Shown here: positions 22,859 to 33,753 of the stretch, one piece after another
Layout of the letters: the number at the start of each line of letters is the position of its first letter
Numbering within the stretch: position 1 is the stretch's first letter
Assembly: GCA_027886185.1 (NCBI GenBank)
Contig: WOAB01000723.1
Coordinates: 744,001-808,000, forward strand
DNA from: Rheum nobile
Taxonomy: Eukaryota; Streptophyta; Magnoliopsida; Caryophyllales; Polygonaceae
Direction of reading: 5' to 3'
DNA: 64,000 nucleotides
Notes under the pieces: generated by a model
What the model saw: only the letters and a program-made list of their open reading frames with translations
Told to the model about the DNA's origin: nothing
Database searches by the model: none
Program-made: the position numbers and the translations under genes

Positions 22859-23979
22859 TGTAGGATCGTGATTGTTAGATTAATAACAAGGGCACTGAGA
22901 ATACAGATTCCAGTTCCCTTCACAGCGGAAATAAACAATCAAATAAATGAACAAGTTCCTTATAGTGGAAACCTTCGATTGCCAACTAGAAATCTAGGAT
23001 AAAAACCACTACCTTTCTTTCGAAAGGATTTCAAGGTCTACTTCTTGATTTCTTATCTCTTTGGTTACAGCTTATCCTAGGAATAAACACACAGTTTCTT
23101 TGCCTTATACACAGTTAGACAATCCTAGATAACTTAACACAAATTATAATCAATCCAAGAAGCAGCCCTTAGCACCAAGGAACTAACTCACTTACAGTCA
23201 CAGGAATGTAGTACACAACTCTCCGATTCCTTGACTGGTTCCTCTTGATCTTGTTCTGATTTGATGATCTTGTTTGAAGCTTCACACTTTGATATTTGCT
23301 ATGGAGTGTGATTCTATCACAATGCTTGAAGATAACATTGGAGCTTATCTTCCTTATATAGTGGATGCTCGAGGTTGGATCTGCTCTTGGTTCCCACAGA
23401 GCGAGCTTGCCCTAGGATGTGTGGTGATCCTTGATTCACGCTATCTTTGACATGTAACAACAACCTAGGCAGCTCAGAATCCACTTTGGTTGGTCAACTG
23501 CTTCAGCCAAGTCTGCCAAGTCGGTGTCCAACTCCTTTCGTCCGAGGTTCAACAATCTGGACACTTGGGAACTGTCCTCTGGATGGTGACAGCTTTATGA
23601 TAGGTCGCTTTCAACAACCTTTGTCCGAGGTTCAGCATTCTAGGCATCTTGGAGTTTTGCTCTGGATGGTGACAGACTTTTGGAAGCTTTGATCAAGTCG
23701 CTTTCACCATCTTTTGTCCGAGGTTCGGTGTTCCCAGATTTCTCGGGAAAAGCAAAGTCGCGTGTTGCATTTCTGGGCACACCTGGGTTCCTTTGGCTTG
23801 CTTGTTTGGTTTCTTTATGTTGTTTGGCTTCCATGGTTCCAACAACTGTCCTGTGGTTCCTCTAAACACATCTTTGAGATAAAACATTAGTATCAAAATA
23901 TTTATCATCGTCAAAAGTAGAGAAACTAAGGAAAGGAACTCTCAGGGGAACCGAAGTTCCAGAGTTCCGTTTCCTAACA
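22859..23979 (-). repeat. 5' LTR of Sire-3
   Basis: TGTAGGATCGTGATTG to CCGTTTCCTAACA, 1121 bp. It agrees closely with the Sire-1 LTR across its whole length, including the CCTCGGAC-type repeats and a TATATAAGG box on the minus strand near 23356. Confidence 0.9.
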
Positions 23980-25823
23980 TCATCCCTGCCGATTTAACTG
24001 AAGCAGACTGGAAGCCTGAATACTACACCATTAAAGAGAAGAATGCTAAAGCTCGTCAACTCATTCTTAATGGGTTAACAAGGGAGGACATGGACAAGGT
24101 GATAGGAATCACAACTTCTAAGGGTATATGGACTGCCCTAAAGGAGATGCATGAAGGAAGTGAGAAACTGAAGCAAAGCAAAAAGTTTGCTCTAGAAGGA
24201 GAATATCACACTTTCGAGATGCTGGAAACTGAGAACATCTCTCAATACCACTCAGGTTTCACAAGACTCGTCACCAAACTCAATAATGCTGACGTGACAC
24301 TTGATGAATGGTCCAAATCCCTTGTCATCATCAATGGACTCAACTCCAAATTCAACCTCATCAAAAGAGTGCTAAAGACTACTCTTGGTATTCAAGCTCT
24401 TCCCTTAACTCAAATCATAGGAAAACTTAAAGTTGAAGAAAGAGAGGCACTCAAGGCAAGCTCCACTAAGAAGATGGAGAAGGGAATCGCCTTAAAAATC
24501 TCAAAGGCCTTCTCAAGGTTGGAGATGGAGGAAGAAAACTCAGATCTTGAAGAAGAAGAGGATGAGATGACAGCCTTAGTTACTAAGCACATCAAGAAGC
24601 ACTTCATCAAATGAAAGTTCAAGAAAAACTTCTAAAAGAGAGACCTTTCTTAATACGCTTGCTATCAATGCAAGGAAAGAGGACACCTTGCTAGGAACTG
24701 TCCCAAGAACTCAAATGAAGATGACAAGCCTATATAGAAGAAAGCCCTCTTTGCTACCTTTGGAGACGACTCAGAAGACTCTGAAGGGGAACTGGATACA
24801 AATGGAACTTCTGGAGGAAGATGCCTGATGGCTAAGGACGATTCAACTGAATTAGATGACTCCGAGGTATCTTCTTCTGACTTTACTAAATCTCTTCTTG
24901 AATGTGATAAAAAACAATTGATCAAGATCATTAAGAAACTTGGAAAGGAAACTAGTTCCCTTCAAGAGAAACTAGAAGAATATGAAGATGAAATCTCATG
25001 CCTATCCACTGAAAACTCGGTATGGAGTAAGAAACTTGATGAAACTGAGAAATTACTTGCCAATTCTTCTAGGAAGTGTGATTCTTGCATCACTGTTAAA
25101 AAAGAACCCATGCATGCTGACAACCCTATTGTTCCTCTCACAGAATCTGAAAAGAACACTTCTTCTATGCTTGCTGAAATAATGAACAAACTTGATCATC
25201 TCACTCACTCTATAAATGAGAAAACTGTGAATCAAACTATTTTTGTTAAGCAACGATATGGTCTTGGTTACTCTGGTAACAACGATTCTGAAGAAACATG
25301 CTCTGCTGAGAACGAAAAATTAAGAAGGGAACTGGTCGAGAAAAATGAAACCCTCAATTGCGCTCTACAAAATTATCGTGATAAAAACCATTTCCTAGAA
25401 GAAAAGGTAAAAGTGCTTGAACATAAACCTAAAGAGAATCAGACTTGGTTCGATGGTCAGAATGCTCACAAAATGTATATTGACCAAGCTAAAGGAACTA
25501 AAGGTAAGAAAGTTAACTTTGAGCAGAGAAAGCAAGAAAGACCATTCCGACCTGGTCATGGTAAGTATGATCATGTTGTCTACAATCGTGTTTGCTGGCA
25601 TTGTGGTAAAAATGGTCATTACATTCATGAGTGCATTCACAAGAAAACACAAATGGAGGAAAATGCTAGGAAAATGAACCAGAAAATAAAAAATAAGAAA
25701 AGGATGCATACCATAAATGATTTGAATGATCCTTATTATTTTACTCCTGCTTCTAACCCACAGATAAGATACCAACCTCATTCCCCCAAAAAAGCTAAGC
25801 TTAGCTGGGTTCAAAAAGTTTGA
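23980..25823 (+). pseudogene. Sire-2 gag, main part
   Basis: Continues the frame of 12167-12325 immediately after the TCATC duplication. UBN2-type gag core (about 23985-24420: EADWKPEYY, TSKGIWTALKEMHEGSEKLK, EMLETENISQYHSGF), then an acidic helix, a TGA at 24612, a first CCHC knuckle CYQCKERGHLARNC (about 24658-24700), a coiled-coil stretch (24880-25440) and a second knuckle CWHCGKNGHYIHEC (about 25592-25635). The frame ends at TGA 25821-25823, and pol continues in another frame. Two knuckles flanking a coiled coil is the Sirevirus gag layout. A few stops break it between 24612 and 24740. Confidence 0.82.
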
Positions 25824-26577
25824 GTTCCCTTATGCAGGACGAAGTGCGACAACAAGACAAATGGTACATAGACAGTGGTTGCTCGTGCCATATGACCGGA
25901 AATAGAAGAAAAATGTCATCACTTCAACAACACCGAGGAGGTACAATTTCCTTCGGAGATAAGAGAAAGGCAACAATCTGTGGAACTGGCAGTGTGAATC
26001 TCACTGATCACATCAAGGTAAGTAACGTTAACCTTGTTGAAAATTTAGGTTTTGATCTAATTAGTGTGTCACAGCTGTGTGATCAAGGGGGAAATGAGGT
26101 TCGCTTTACCTCTAAAGAATGCTTCGTGGAATATAGAAAGGGAACTGTAATCCTAAAGGGCAAAAGGTTCAACAACGTCTACATCATTGATCCGAATTTC
26201 GTTCCTAAAGAAAAGTTGTGTCTATCAACCATTGACGACCAAACAAGCCTCTGGCATCAACGACTTGGTCATGCAAGCATCAAGCTTATTCACAAGTTGA
26301 ATCAAAAGGAACTTGTTCGTGGTCTTCCCAAAATAAATGTTGAAAAGTCAGAAATCTGCTCTGACTGTGTTCAAGGGAAACAGGTTCGTAGTTCCTTCAA
26401 GTCCAAAACACTGGTGAGTTCCTCTAAACCTCTGGAACTCATTCACATGGATCTTGTGGTCCTATGCGAGTTCAAAGTATTGGTGGAAACAGGTATATTC
26501 TGGTACTTGTTGATGATTACTCTAGATTCACTTGGACATTATTTATAAAATCTAAAAGTGAAGTCTTTGATAGGTTT
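25820..26577 (+). pseudogene. Sire-2 pol, protease to early integrase
   Basis: Protease motif KWYIDSGCSCHMTGNR (about 25860-25905), GAG-pre-integrase block LWHQRLGHASIK, the zinc-binding CSDCVQGKQ stretch, and integrase start LELIHMDL. One base is missing at about 26452, after MDL, shifting the frame. The copy stops at GGTTT (26573-26577), the target duplication of array F. Confidence 0.82.
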
Positions 26578-27829
26578 TGATGTGACTATGGGAACCATCA
26601 TTTTTGAAGAAGATCAAACACTTATCCAAAAGAAATGGTTCGAAACTTGGAAGGTGTCAAAACCGAAGAATCTGTCTCGTCGACACCTTCTCAGTACTCT
26701 GGCCATATCCGGAGCTACGAAAGTCCAATGGAGGCCCATGAGTAGTCATTGGAAATCTAAGGAAATTATCTACAATTTTTATGTGCAGGTCTCCCTCAAA
26801 GTCGGGCCAGCAAAACAGAGATCGTAATCTCTACGACAGTTCAGCAGAAATCCCGAAAGAGTTGCAAATCCAGTTGGAGCAAGGCCTCGTCACTTGTGGG
26901 CTTAATTCCAACTTCAAGGCCAGCCCATACACACTCTTGGAATCAAAGGAAGAATCATTCAAGGTCGACCACTCAATGCTTTGACCAAAGCTAGCACCAA
27001 GGAATCCTAGGCGTCTTAATACTATGTTTCTATATTTGCTGTTTTTCCATATATGGCTGAGTTAAAGTCTAGCTTTGAACTCCTTTTAATTTGCACGTTT
27101 CTAGGCCTTAATAGGAGGCATTTTTAGTGGTTAATTCAGGCGTTGAAAGCCTCTTATAACAGCCAAGGAGATCGGCCCTAGAGCTACTTATAGCCATCTC
27201 CTTGCTTCATTGTTTTTTAGAAGAGCTTTGAATTTGATTAAGAAAAACTCTCTCTTTTCTCTAAGTGTTCTTGCGTCAAATTCCTTTCTTGTCAAGTGAG
27301 TTCATCTTGCCAACTCTGCTTCTATCTCAACCAAGTCTACGTCGAGTCTTCCCTCCCCTTGAAGAACTATCCAAGTCCGGATTCAAGAGTTTCATTTGTT
27401 GGTGCGTTATATCCAACTTAGGGAGTTCATATCTTCACCAACTTCCACAACCACTCAACTCCACTTTTCACTGTCCTTCACTGATCCCTAAGCCACCAAT
27501 TCACACCAAAAACGCCGAGCCAATCACTGTCTTCCGCCAGATCCATCGTTCCAAAGACAACCTTAACACAACCCCGCAAGCTCCCTGCGACCCCTCAGGA
27601 AAATCATCATTTATTCTTGATCCCTTGTCCAATCGTGCTCAAATTTGGAGGGACTCAAGAAGACTTCAATATTAAACTCTTGGATTTGGAATCACTCAAT
27701 TCCGATTTCAGACGAGAGAGAACGGTCCATTTCAAGTCAGGTCACATTGCTGGGCTTTGCTTGACGATTCCTTTAAGATCTTCGAAGCCATTCCTTGCAC
27801 CGTGTCATTCCCGATCCTTGATTTCATCA
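26578..27829 (+). repeat. Array F LTR 1
   Basis: 1252 bp, TGATGTGAC to GATTTCATCA. It contains CTTATAGCC, a weak TATA-like site near 27188, and open frames with no known domain. Confidence 0.9.
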
Positions 27830-27869
27830 TTTGGTATCAGAGCCACGCAAGGAGGTTTCAAAAGGAGTC

Positions 27870-28412
27870 ATGTTTCACCACCAAACCCATCAACCGAAGA
27901 CCGTGTTTGAGCCTCGACAAAATTGGCGAGAGAATGCATCATCATTAAGAGCTGATTTGAGGGTCTGGTCGGAGAAGAATGAAAGTTTATTTGAGGAGTA
28001 CCATAAATCTGTTGTGAGGAACCTCGAGAAGATTGAGAAAATGTTGTGCCAATATGCTTCACAACAAGAAATACCACTTAAAGGGGATGAATCGCCTAAG
28101 GAAGAAGTGTGTGAATCTTCCATTGACTTTGTTGTTGAAAAGCAAGTGCTTGATGATGAGCCAACCCCGAGAGTTGTGGAGGAGAAGCCACAACCATTGG
28201 GAGAGGAGGTGCCACAACCGGAAGAAGAGGAGGTCGAGTCCACTATCCCAGAATCACTTGTCAAGACTACCCATGCCAAGGAGAAAAGGGAAGATATGTC
28301 ATCTCTCGTACCTCTTCATAAGAAAATTTTTCTTTATCATTTGGATTCGAGGACGAATCCTCTTAAAGGAGGAGAGGATGATGTGACTATGGGAACCATC
28401 ATTTTTGAATAA
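27870..28412 (+). CDS. Array F internal ORF, copy 1 (longest)
   Basis: ATG at 27870, 40 bases after the LTR, opens MFHHQTHQPKTVFEPRQNW. The frame stays open to TAA at 28410-28412, 33 bases inside the next LTR, for about 180 residues. The first half is basic with likely helices (RNLEKIEKMLCQYASQQ). The second is very acidic and proline-rich (EEVPQPEEEEVESTIPES). The end LDSRTNPLKGGEDD resembles the tail of plant Ty3/gypsy pol just before the polypurine tract, suggesting an internally deleted gypsy derivative. No catalytic motif or zinc knuckle is present. Copies at 29673 and 31992 are truncated by stops. Whether it is translated is unknown. Confidence 0.5.
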   Translation: MFHHQTHQPKTVFEPRQNWRENASSLRADLRVWSEKNESLFEEYHKSVVRNLEKIEKMLCQYASQQEIPLKGDESPKEEVCESSIDFVVEKQVLDDEPTPRVVEEKPQPLGEEVPQPEEEEVESTIPESLVKTTHAKEKREDMSSLVPLHKKIFLYHLDSRTNPLKGGEDDVTMGTIIFE

Positions 28413-29632
28413 GATCAAACACTTATCCAAAAGAAATGGTTCGAAACTTGGAAGGTGTCAAAACCGAAGAATCTGTCTCGTCGACACCTTCTCAGTATTC
28501 TGGCCATATCCGGAGCTACGAAAGTCCAATGGAGGCCCATGAGTAGTCATTGGAAAGCTAAGGAAATTATCTACAATTGTTATGTGCAGGTCTCCCTCAA
28601 ATTCGGGCCAGAAAAACAGAGAAATCGTAATCTCTACGACAGTTCAGCAGAAATCCCGAAAGAGTTGCAAATCCAGTTGGAGCAAGGCCTCGTCACTTGT
28701 GGGCTTAATTCCAACTTCAAGGCCGGCCCATACACACTCTTGGAATCCAAGGAAGAATCATTCAAGGTCGACCACTCAATGCTTTGACCAAAGCTAGCAC
28801 CAAGGAATCCTAGGCGCTTTAATACTATGTTTCTATATTTGCTGTTTTTCCATATATGGCTGAGTTAAAGTCTAGCTTTGAACTCCTTTTAATTTGCACG
28901 TTTCTAGGCCTTAGTCGGAGGCGTTTTTAGTGGTTAATTCAGGCGTTGAAAGCCTCTTGTAACAGCCAAGGAGATCGGCCCTAGAGCTACTTATAGACAT
29001 CTCCTTGCTTCATTGTTTTTTAGAAGAGCTTTGAATTTGGTTAAGAAAAACTCTCTCTTTTCTCTAAGTGTTCTTGCGTCAAATTCCTTTCTTGTCAAGT
29101 GAGTTCATCTTGCCAACTCTGCTTCTATCTCAACCAAGTCTACGTCGAGTCTTCCCTCCCCTTGAAGAACTATCCAAGTCCGCATTCAAGAGTTTCCTTT
29201 GTTGGTGCGTTATATCCAACTTAGGGAGTTCATATCTTCACCAACTTCCACAACCACTCGACTCCACTTTTCACTGTCCTTCACTGATACCTAAGCCACC
29301 AATTCACACCAAAAACGCCGAGCCAATCACTGTCTTCTGCCAGATCCATCGTTCCAAAGACAACCTTAACACAACCCCGCAAGCTCCCTGCGACCCCTCA
29401 GGAAAATCATCATTTATTCCGGATCCCTTGTCCAATCGTGCTCAAATTTGGAGAGACTCAAGAAGACTTCAATATTAAACTCTTGGATTTGGAATCACTC
29501 AATTCCGATCTCAGACGAGAGAGAACGGTCCATTTCAAGTCAGGTCACATTGGTGGGCTTTGCTTGACGATTCCTTTAAGATCTTCGAAGCCATTCCTTG
29601 CACCGTGTCATTCCCGATCCTTGATTTCATCA
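28379..29632 (+). repeat. Array F LTR 2
   Basis: 1254 bp, same ends as LTR 1. It is preceded by the purine tract AAAGGAGGAGAGGA (28365-28378) and followed by the PBS at 29635-29646. Confidence 0.9.
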
Positions 29633-29672
29633 TTTGGTATCAGAGCCACGCAAGGAGGTTTCAAAAGGAGTC

Positions 29673-30086
29673 ATGTTTCACCACCAAACCCGTCAACCGA
29701 AGACCGTGTTTGAGCCTCGACAAAATTGGCGAGAGAATGCATCATCATTAAGAGCTGATTTGAGGGTCTGGTCGGAGAGGAATGAAAGTTTATTCGAGGA
29801 GTACCATAAATCCATTGTGAGGAACCTCGAGAATATTGAGAACATGTTGTGCCAATATGCTTCACAACAAGAAATACCACTTAAAGGGGATGAATCGCCT
29901 AAGGAAGAAGTGTGTGAATCTTCCATTGACTTTGTTGTTGAAAAGCAAGTGCTTGATGATGAGCCAACCCCGAGAGTTATGGAGGAGAAGCCACAACCAT
30001 TGGGAGAGGAGGTGCCACAACCGGAAGAAGAGGAGGTCGAGTCCACTATCCCAGAATCACTTGTCAAGACTACCCATGCCAAGTAG
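29673..30086 (+). pseudogene. Array F internal ORF, copy 2
   Basis: Same start as copy 1. Ends at a TAG after THAK where copy 1 has GAG, losing the last third including the LDSRTNPLKGG tail, which is still present downstream. Confidence 0.5.
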
Positions 30087-30181
30087 AAAAGGGAAGATAT
30101 GTCATCTCTTGTACCTCTTCATAAGAAAATTTTTCTTTATCATTTGGATTCGAGGACGAATCCTCTTAAAGGAGGAGAGGA

Positions 30182-31951
30182 TGATGTGACTATGGGAACC
30201 ATCATTTTTGAATAAGATCAAACACTTATCCAAAAGAAATGGTTCGAAACTTGGAAGGTGTCAAAACCGAAGAATCTGTCTCGTCGACACCTTCTCAGTA
30301 TTCTGGCCATTTCCGGAGCTACGAAAGTCCAATGGAGGCCCATGAGTAGTCATTGGAAAGCTAAGGAAATTATCTACAATTTTTATGTGCAGGTATCCCT
30401 CAAATTCGGGCCAGCAAAACAGAGAAATCGTAATCTCTACGACAGTTCAGCAGAAATCCCGAAAGAGTTGCAAATCCAGTTGGAGCAAGGCCTCGTCACT
30501 TGTGGGCTTAATTCCAACTTCAAAGCCGGCCCATACACACTCTTGGAATCCAAGGAAGAATCATTCAAGGTCGACCACTCAATGCTTTGACCAAAGCTAG
30601 CACCAAGGAATCCTAGGCGCCTTAATACTATGTTTCTATATTTGCTGTTTTTCCATATACGGCTGAGTTAAAGTCTAGCTTTGAACTCCTTTTAATTTGC
30701 ACGTTTCTAGGCCTTAATAGGAGGCGTTTTTAGTGGTTAATTCAGGCGTTGAAAGCCTCTTGTAACAGCCAAGGAGATCGGCCCTAGAGCTACTTATAAC
30801 AATCTCCTTGCTTCATTGTTTTTTAGAAGAGCTTTGAATTTGATTAAGAAAAACTCTCTCTTTTCTCTAAGTGTTCTTGCGTCAAATTCCTTTGTTGTCA
30901 AGTGAGTTCATCTTGCCAACTCTGCTTCTATCTCAACCAAGTCTATGTCGAGTCTTCCCTCCCCTTGAAGAACTATCCAAGTCCGGATTCAAGAGTTTCC
31001 TATGTTGGTGCGTTATATCCAACTTAGGGAGTTCATATCTTCACCAACTTCCACAACCACTAGACTCCACTTTTCACTGTCCTTCACTGATCCCTAAGCC
31101 ACCAATTGCAATCCAAGGAATAATCATTCAAGGTCAACCACTCAATTCTTTGACCAAAGCTAGCACCAAGGAATCCTAGGCGCCTTAATACTATGTTTCT
31201 ATATTTGATGTTTTTCCATATATGGCTGAGTTATAGTCTAGCTTTGAACTCCTTTTAATTTGCACGTTTCTAGGCCTTAATAGGAGGCGTTTTTAGTGGT
31301 TAATTCAGGCGTTGAAAGTAACAGCCAAGGAGATCGGCCCTAGAGCTACTTATAGACATCTCCTTGCTTCATTGTTTTTTAGAAGAGCTTTGAATTTGAT
31401 TAAGAAAAACCCTCTCTTTTCTCTAAGTGTTCTTGCGTCAAATTCCTTTGTTGTCAAGTGAGTTCATCTTGCCAACTCTGCTTCTATCTCAACCAAGTCT
31501 ACGTCGAGTCTTCCCTCCCCTTGAAGAACTATCCAAGTCCGGATTCAAGAGTTTCCTTTGTTGGTGCGTTATATCCAACTTAGGGAGTTCATATCTTCAC
31601 CAACTTCCACAACCACTCGACTCCACTTTGCACTGTCCTTCACTGATCCCTAAGCCACCAATTCACACCAAAAACGTTGAGCCAATCACTGTCTTCCGCC
31701 AGATCCCTGCGACCCCTCAGGCAAATCATCATTTATTCCTGATCCCTTGTCCAATCGTGCTCAAATTTGGAGGGGCTCAAGAATACTTCAATATTAAACT
31801 CTTGGATTTGGAATCGCTCAATTCCGATCTCAGACGAGAGAGAACGGTCCATTTCAAGTCAGGTCACATTGCTGGGCTTTGCTTGACGATTCCTTTAAGA
31901 TCTTCGAAGCCATTCCTTGCACCTTGTCATTCCCGATCCTTGATTTCATCA
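30182..31951 (+). repeat. Array F LTR 3 with internal partial duplication
   Basis: Length 1770 instead of about 1253. At about 31106 the sequence jumps from AAGCCACCAATT back to an earlier LTR position (GCAATCCAAGGAA), so some 540 bases (about 30546-31106) are repeated at about 31107-31680, with slight differences. The second part also lacks about 10 bases near 31317 and about 50 near 31705. Confidence 0.88.
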
Positions 31952-31991
31952 TTTGGTATCAGAGCCATGCAAGGAGGTTTCAAAAGGAGTC

Positions 31992-32345
31992 ATGTTTCAC
32001 CACCAAACCCATCAACCGAAGACCGTGTTTGAGCCTCGACAAAATTGGCGAGAGAATGCATCATCATTAAGAGCTGATTTGAGGGTCTGGTCGGAGAAGA
32101 ATGAAAGTTTATTCGAGGAGTACCATAAATCCGTTGTGAGGAACCTCGAGAAGATTGAGAACATGTTGCGCCAATATGCTTCACAACAAGAAATACCACT
32201 TAAAGGGGATGAATCGCCTAAGGAAGAAGTGTGTGAATCTTCCATTGACTTTGTTGTTGAAAAGCAAGTGCTTGATGATGAGCCAACCCCGAGAGTTGTG
32301 GAGGAGAAGCCACAACCATTGGGAGAGGAGGTGCCACAACCGTAA
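31992..32345 (+). pseudogene. Array F internal ORF, copy 3
   Basis: Same start as copy 1. TAA at 32343-32345, where copy 1 has GAA, truncates it after EEVPQP. The downstream coding pattern and the purine tract remain. Confidence 0.5.
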
Positions 32346-32500
32346 GAAGAGGAGGTTGAGTCCACTATCCCAGAATCACTTGTCAATACTACCCATGCCA
32401 AGGAGAAAAGGGAAGATATGTCATCTCTCGTACCTCTTCATAAGAAAATTTTTCTTTATCATTTGGATTCGAGGACGAATCCTCTTAAAGGATGAGAGGA

Positions 32501-33753
32501 TGATGTGACTATGGGAACCATCATTTTTGAAGAAGATCAAACACTTATCCAAAAGAAATGGTTCGAAACTTGGAAGGTGTCAAAACCGAAGAATATATCT
32601 CGTCGACACCTTCTCAGTATTCTGGCCATATCCGGAGCTAAGAAAGTCCAATGGAGGCCCATGAGTAGTCATTGGAAAGCTAAGGAAATTATCTACAATT
32701 TGTATGTGCAGGTCTCACTAAAATTCGGGCCAGAAAAATAGAGAAATCGTAATCTCTACGACAGTTCAGCAGAAATCCCGAAAGAGTTGCAAATCCAGTT
32801 GGAGCAAGGCCTCGTCACTTGTGGGCTTAATTCCAACTTCAAGGCCGGCCCATACACACTCTTGCAATCCAAGGAAGAATCATTCAAGGTCAACCACTCA
32901 ATGCTTTGACCAAAGCTAGCACCAAGGAATCCTAGGCGCCTTAATACTATGTTTCTATATTTGTTGTTTTTCCATATATGGCTGAGTTAAAGTCTAGCTT
33001 TGAACTCCTTTTAATTTGCACGTTTCTAGGCCTTAATAGGAGGCGTTTTTAGTGGTTAATTCAGGCGTTGAAAGCCTCTTGTAACGGCCAAGGAGATCAG
33101 CCCTAGAGCTACTTATAGACATCTCCTTGCTTCATTGTTTTTTAGAAGAGCTTTGAATTTGATTAAGAAAAACTCTCTCTTTTCTCTAAGTGTTCTTGTG
33201 TCAAATTCCTTTGTTGTCAAGTGAGTTCATTTTTCCAACTCTGCTTCTATCTCAACCAAGTCTACGTCGAGTCTTCCCTCCCCTTGAAGAACTATCCAAG
33301 TCCGGATTCAAGAGTTTCCTTTGTTGGTGCGTTTTATCCAACTTAGGGAGTTCATATCTTCACCAACTTCCACAACCACTCGACTCCACTTTTCACTGTC
33401 CTTCACTGATCCCTAAGCCACCAATTCACACCAAAAACGCCGAGCCAATCACTGTCTTCCGCCAGATCCATCGTTCCAAAGACAACCTTAACACAACCCC
33501 GCAAGCTCCCTGCGACCCCTCAGGAAAATCATCATTTCTTCCTGATACCTTGTCCAATCGTGCTCAAATTTGGAGGTACTCAAGAAGACTTCAAGATTAA
33601 ACTCTGGGATTTGGAATTACTCAATTCCGATCTCAGACGAGATAGAACGGTCCATTTCAAGTCGGTCACATTTATGGGCTTTGCTTGACGATTCCTTGAA
33701 GATCTTCGAAGCCATTCCTTGCACCGTGTCATTCCTGATCCTTGATTTCATCA
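32501..33753 (+). repeat. Array F LTR 4 (outer 3' LTR)
   Basis: 1253 bp, TGATGTGAC to CTTGATTTCATCA, directly followed by the GGTTT duplication and Sire-2 integrase. Confidence 0.9.

Larger units (their letters stand above)
12326..23979 (-). mobile_element. Sire-3: Sirevirus-type Ty1/copia nested in Sire-2 gag
   Basis: Flanked by the 5-bp duplication TCATC (12321-12325 and 23980-23984). LTRs are 12326-13446 and 22859-23979, both 1121 bp. Read from high to low coordinates it contains a PBS, a truncated gag, pol with an internal partial duplication, the extra ORF and multiple polypurine tracts. It also contains a solo LTR (13758-15252). It lacks the N-terminal gag domain and the protease active-site segment, so it would depend on other copies. 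Confidence 0.92.
26578..33753 (+). mobile_element. Array F: tandem LTR retrotransposon multimer (4 LTRs, 3 internal regions)
   Basis: Inserted in Sire-2 integrase with the duplication GGTTT (26573-26577 and 33754-33758). The order is LTR 26578-27829, internal 27830-28378, LTR 28379-29632, internal 29633-30181, LTR with a partial internal duplication 30182-31951, internal 31952-32500, LTR 32501-33753. Each LTR starts TGATGTGACTATGGG and ends TTTCATCA. Each internal region starts with TTTGGTATCAGAGCC (PBS) and ends with a purine tract. The units are nearly identical. The internal region is only about 550 bp and has no gag, protease, integrase or RT, so the family is non-autonomous. Confidence 0.93.

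Noticed and set aside
25395..25814. 139-residue minus-strand frame
   Set aside because: Antisense of the Sire-2 gag coiled coil and zinc knuckle; composition explained by the plus-strand gene.
27890..28279. Minus-strand Ser-rich frame repeated in each array unit (also 29693 and 32012)
   Set aside because: Preserved only because the plus-strand acidic ORF is preserved; the Ser-rich composition is the antisense of Glu/Gly-rich codons.
26578..33753. Satellite DNA or CRISPR-like array
   Set aside because: The repeat units are 1.25-kb LTRs with PBS, purine tract and one target duplication; no short direct repeats with unique spacers.
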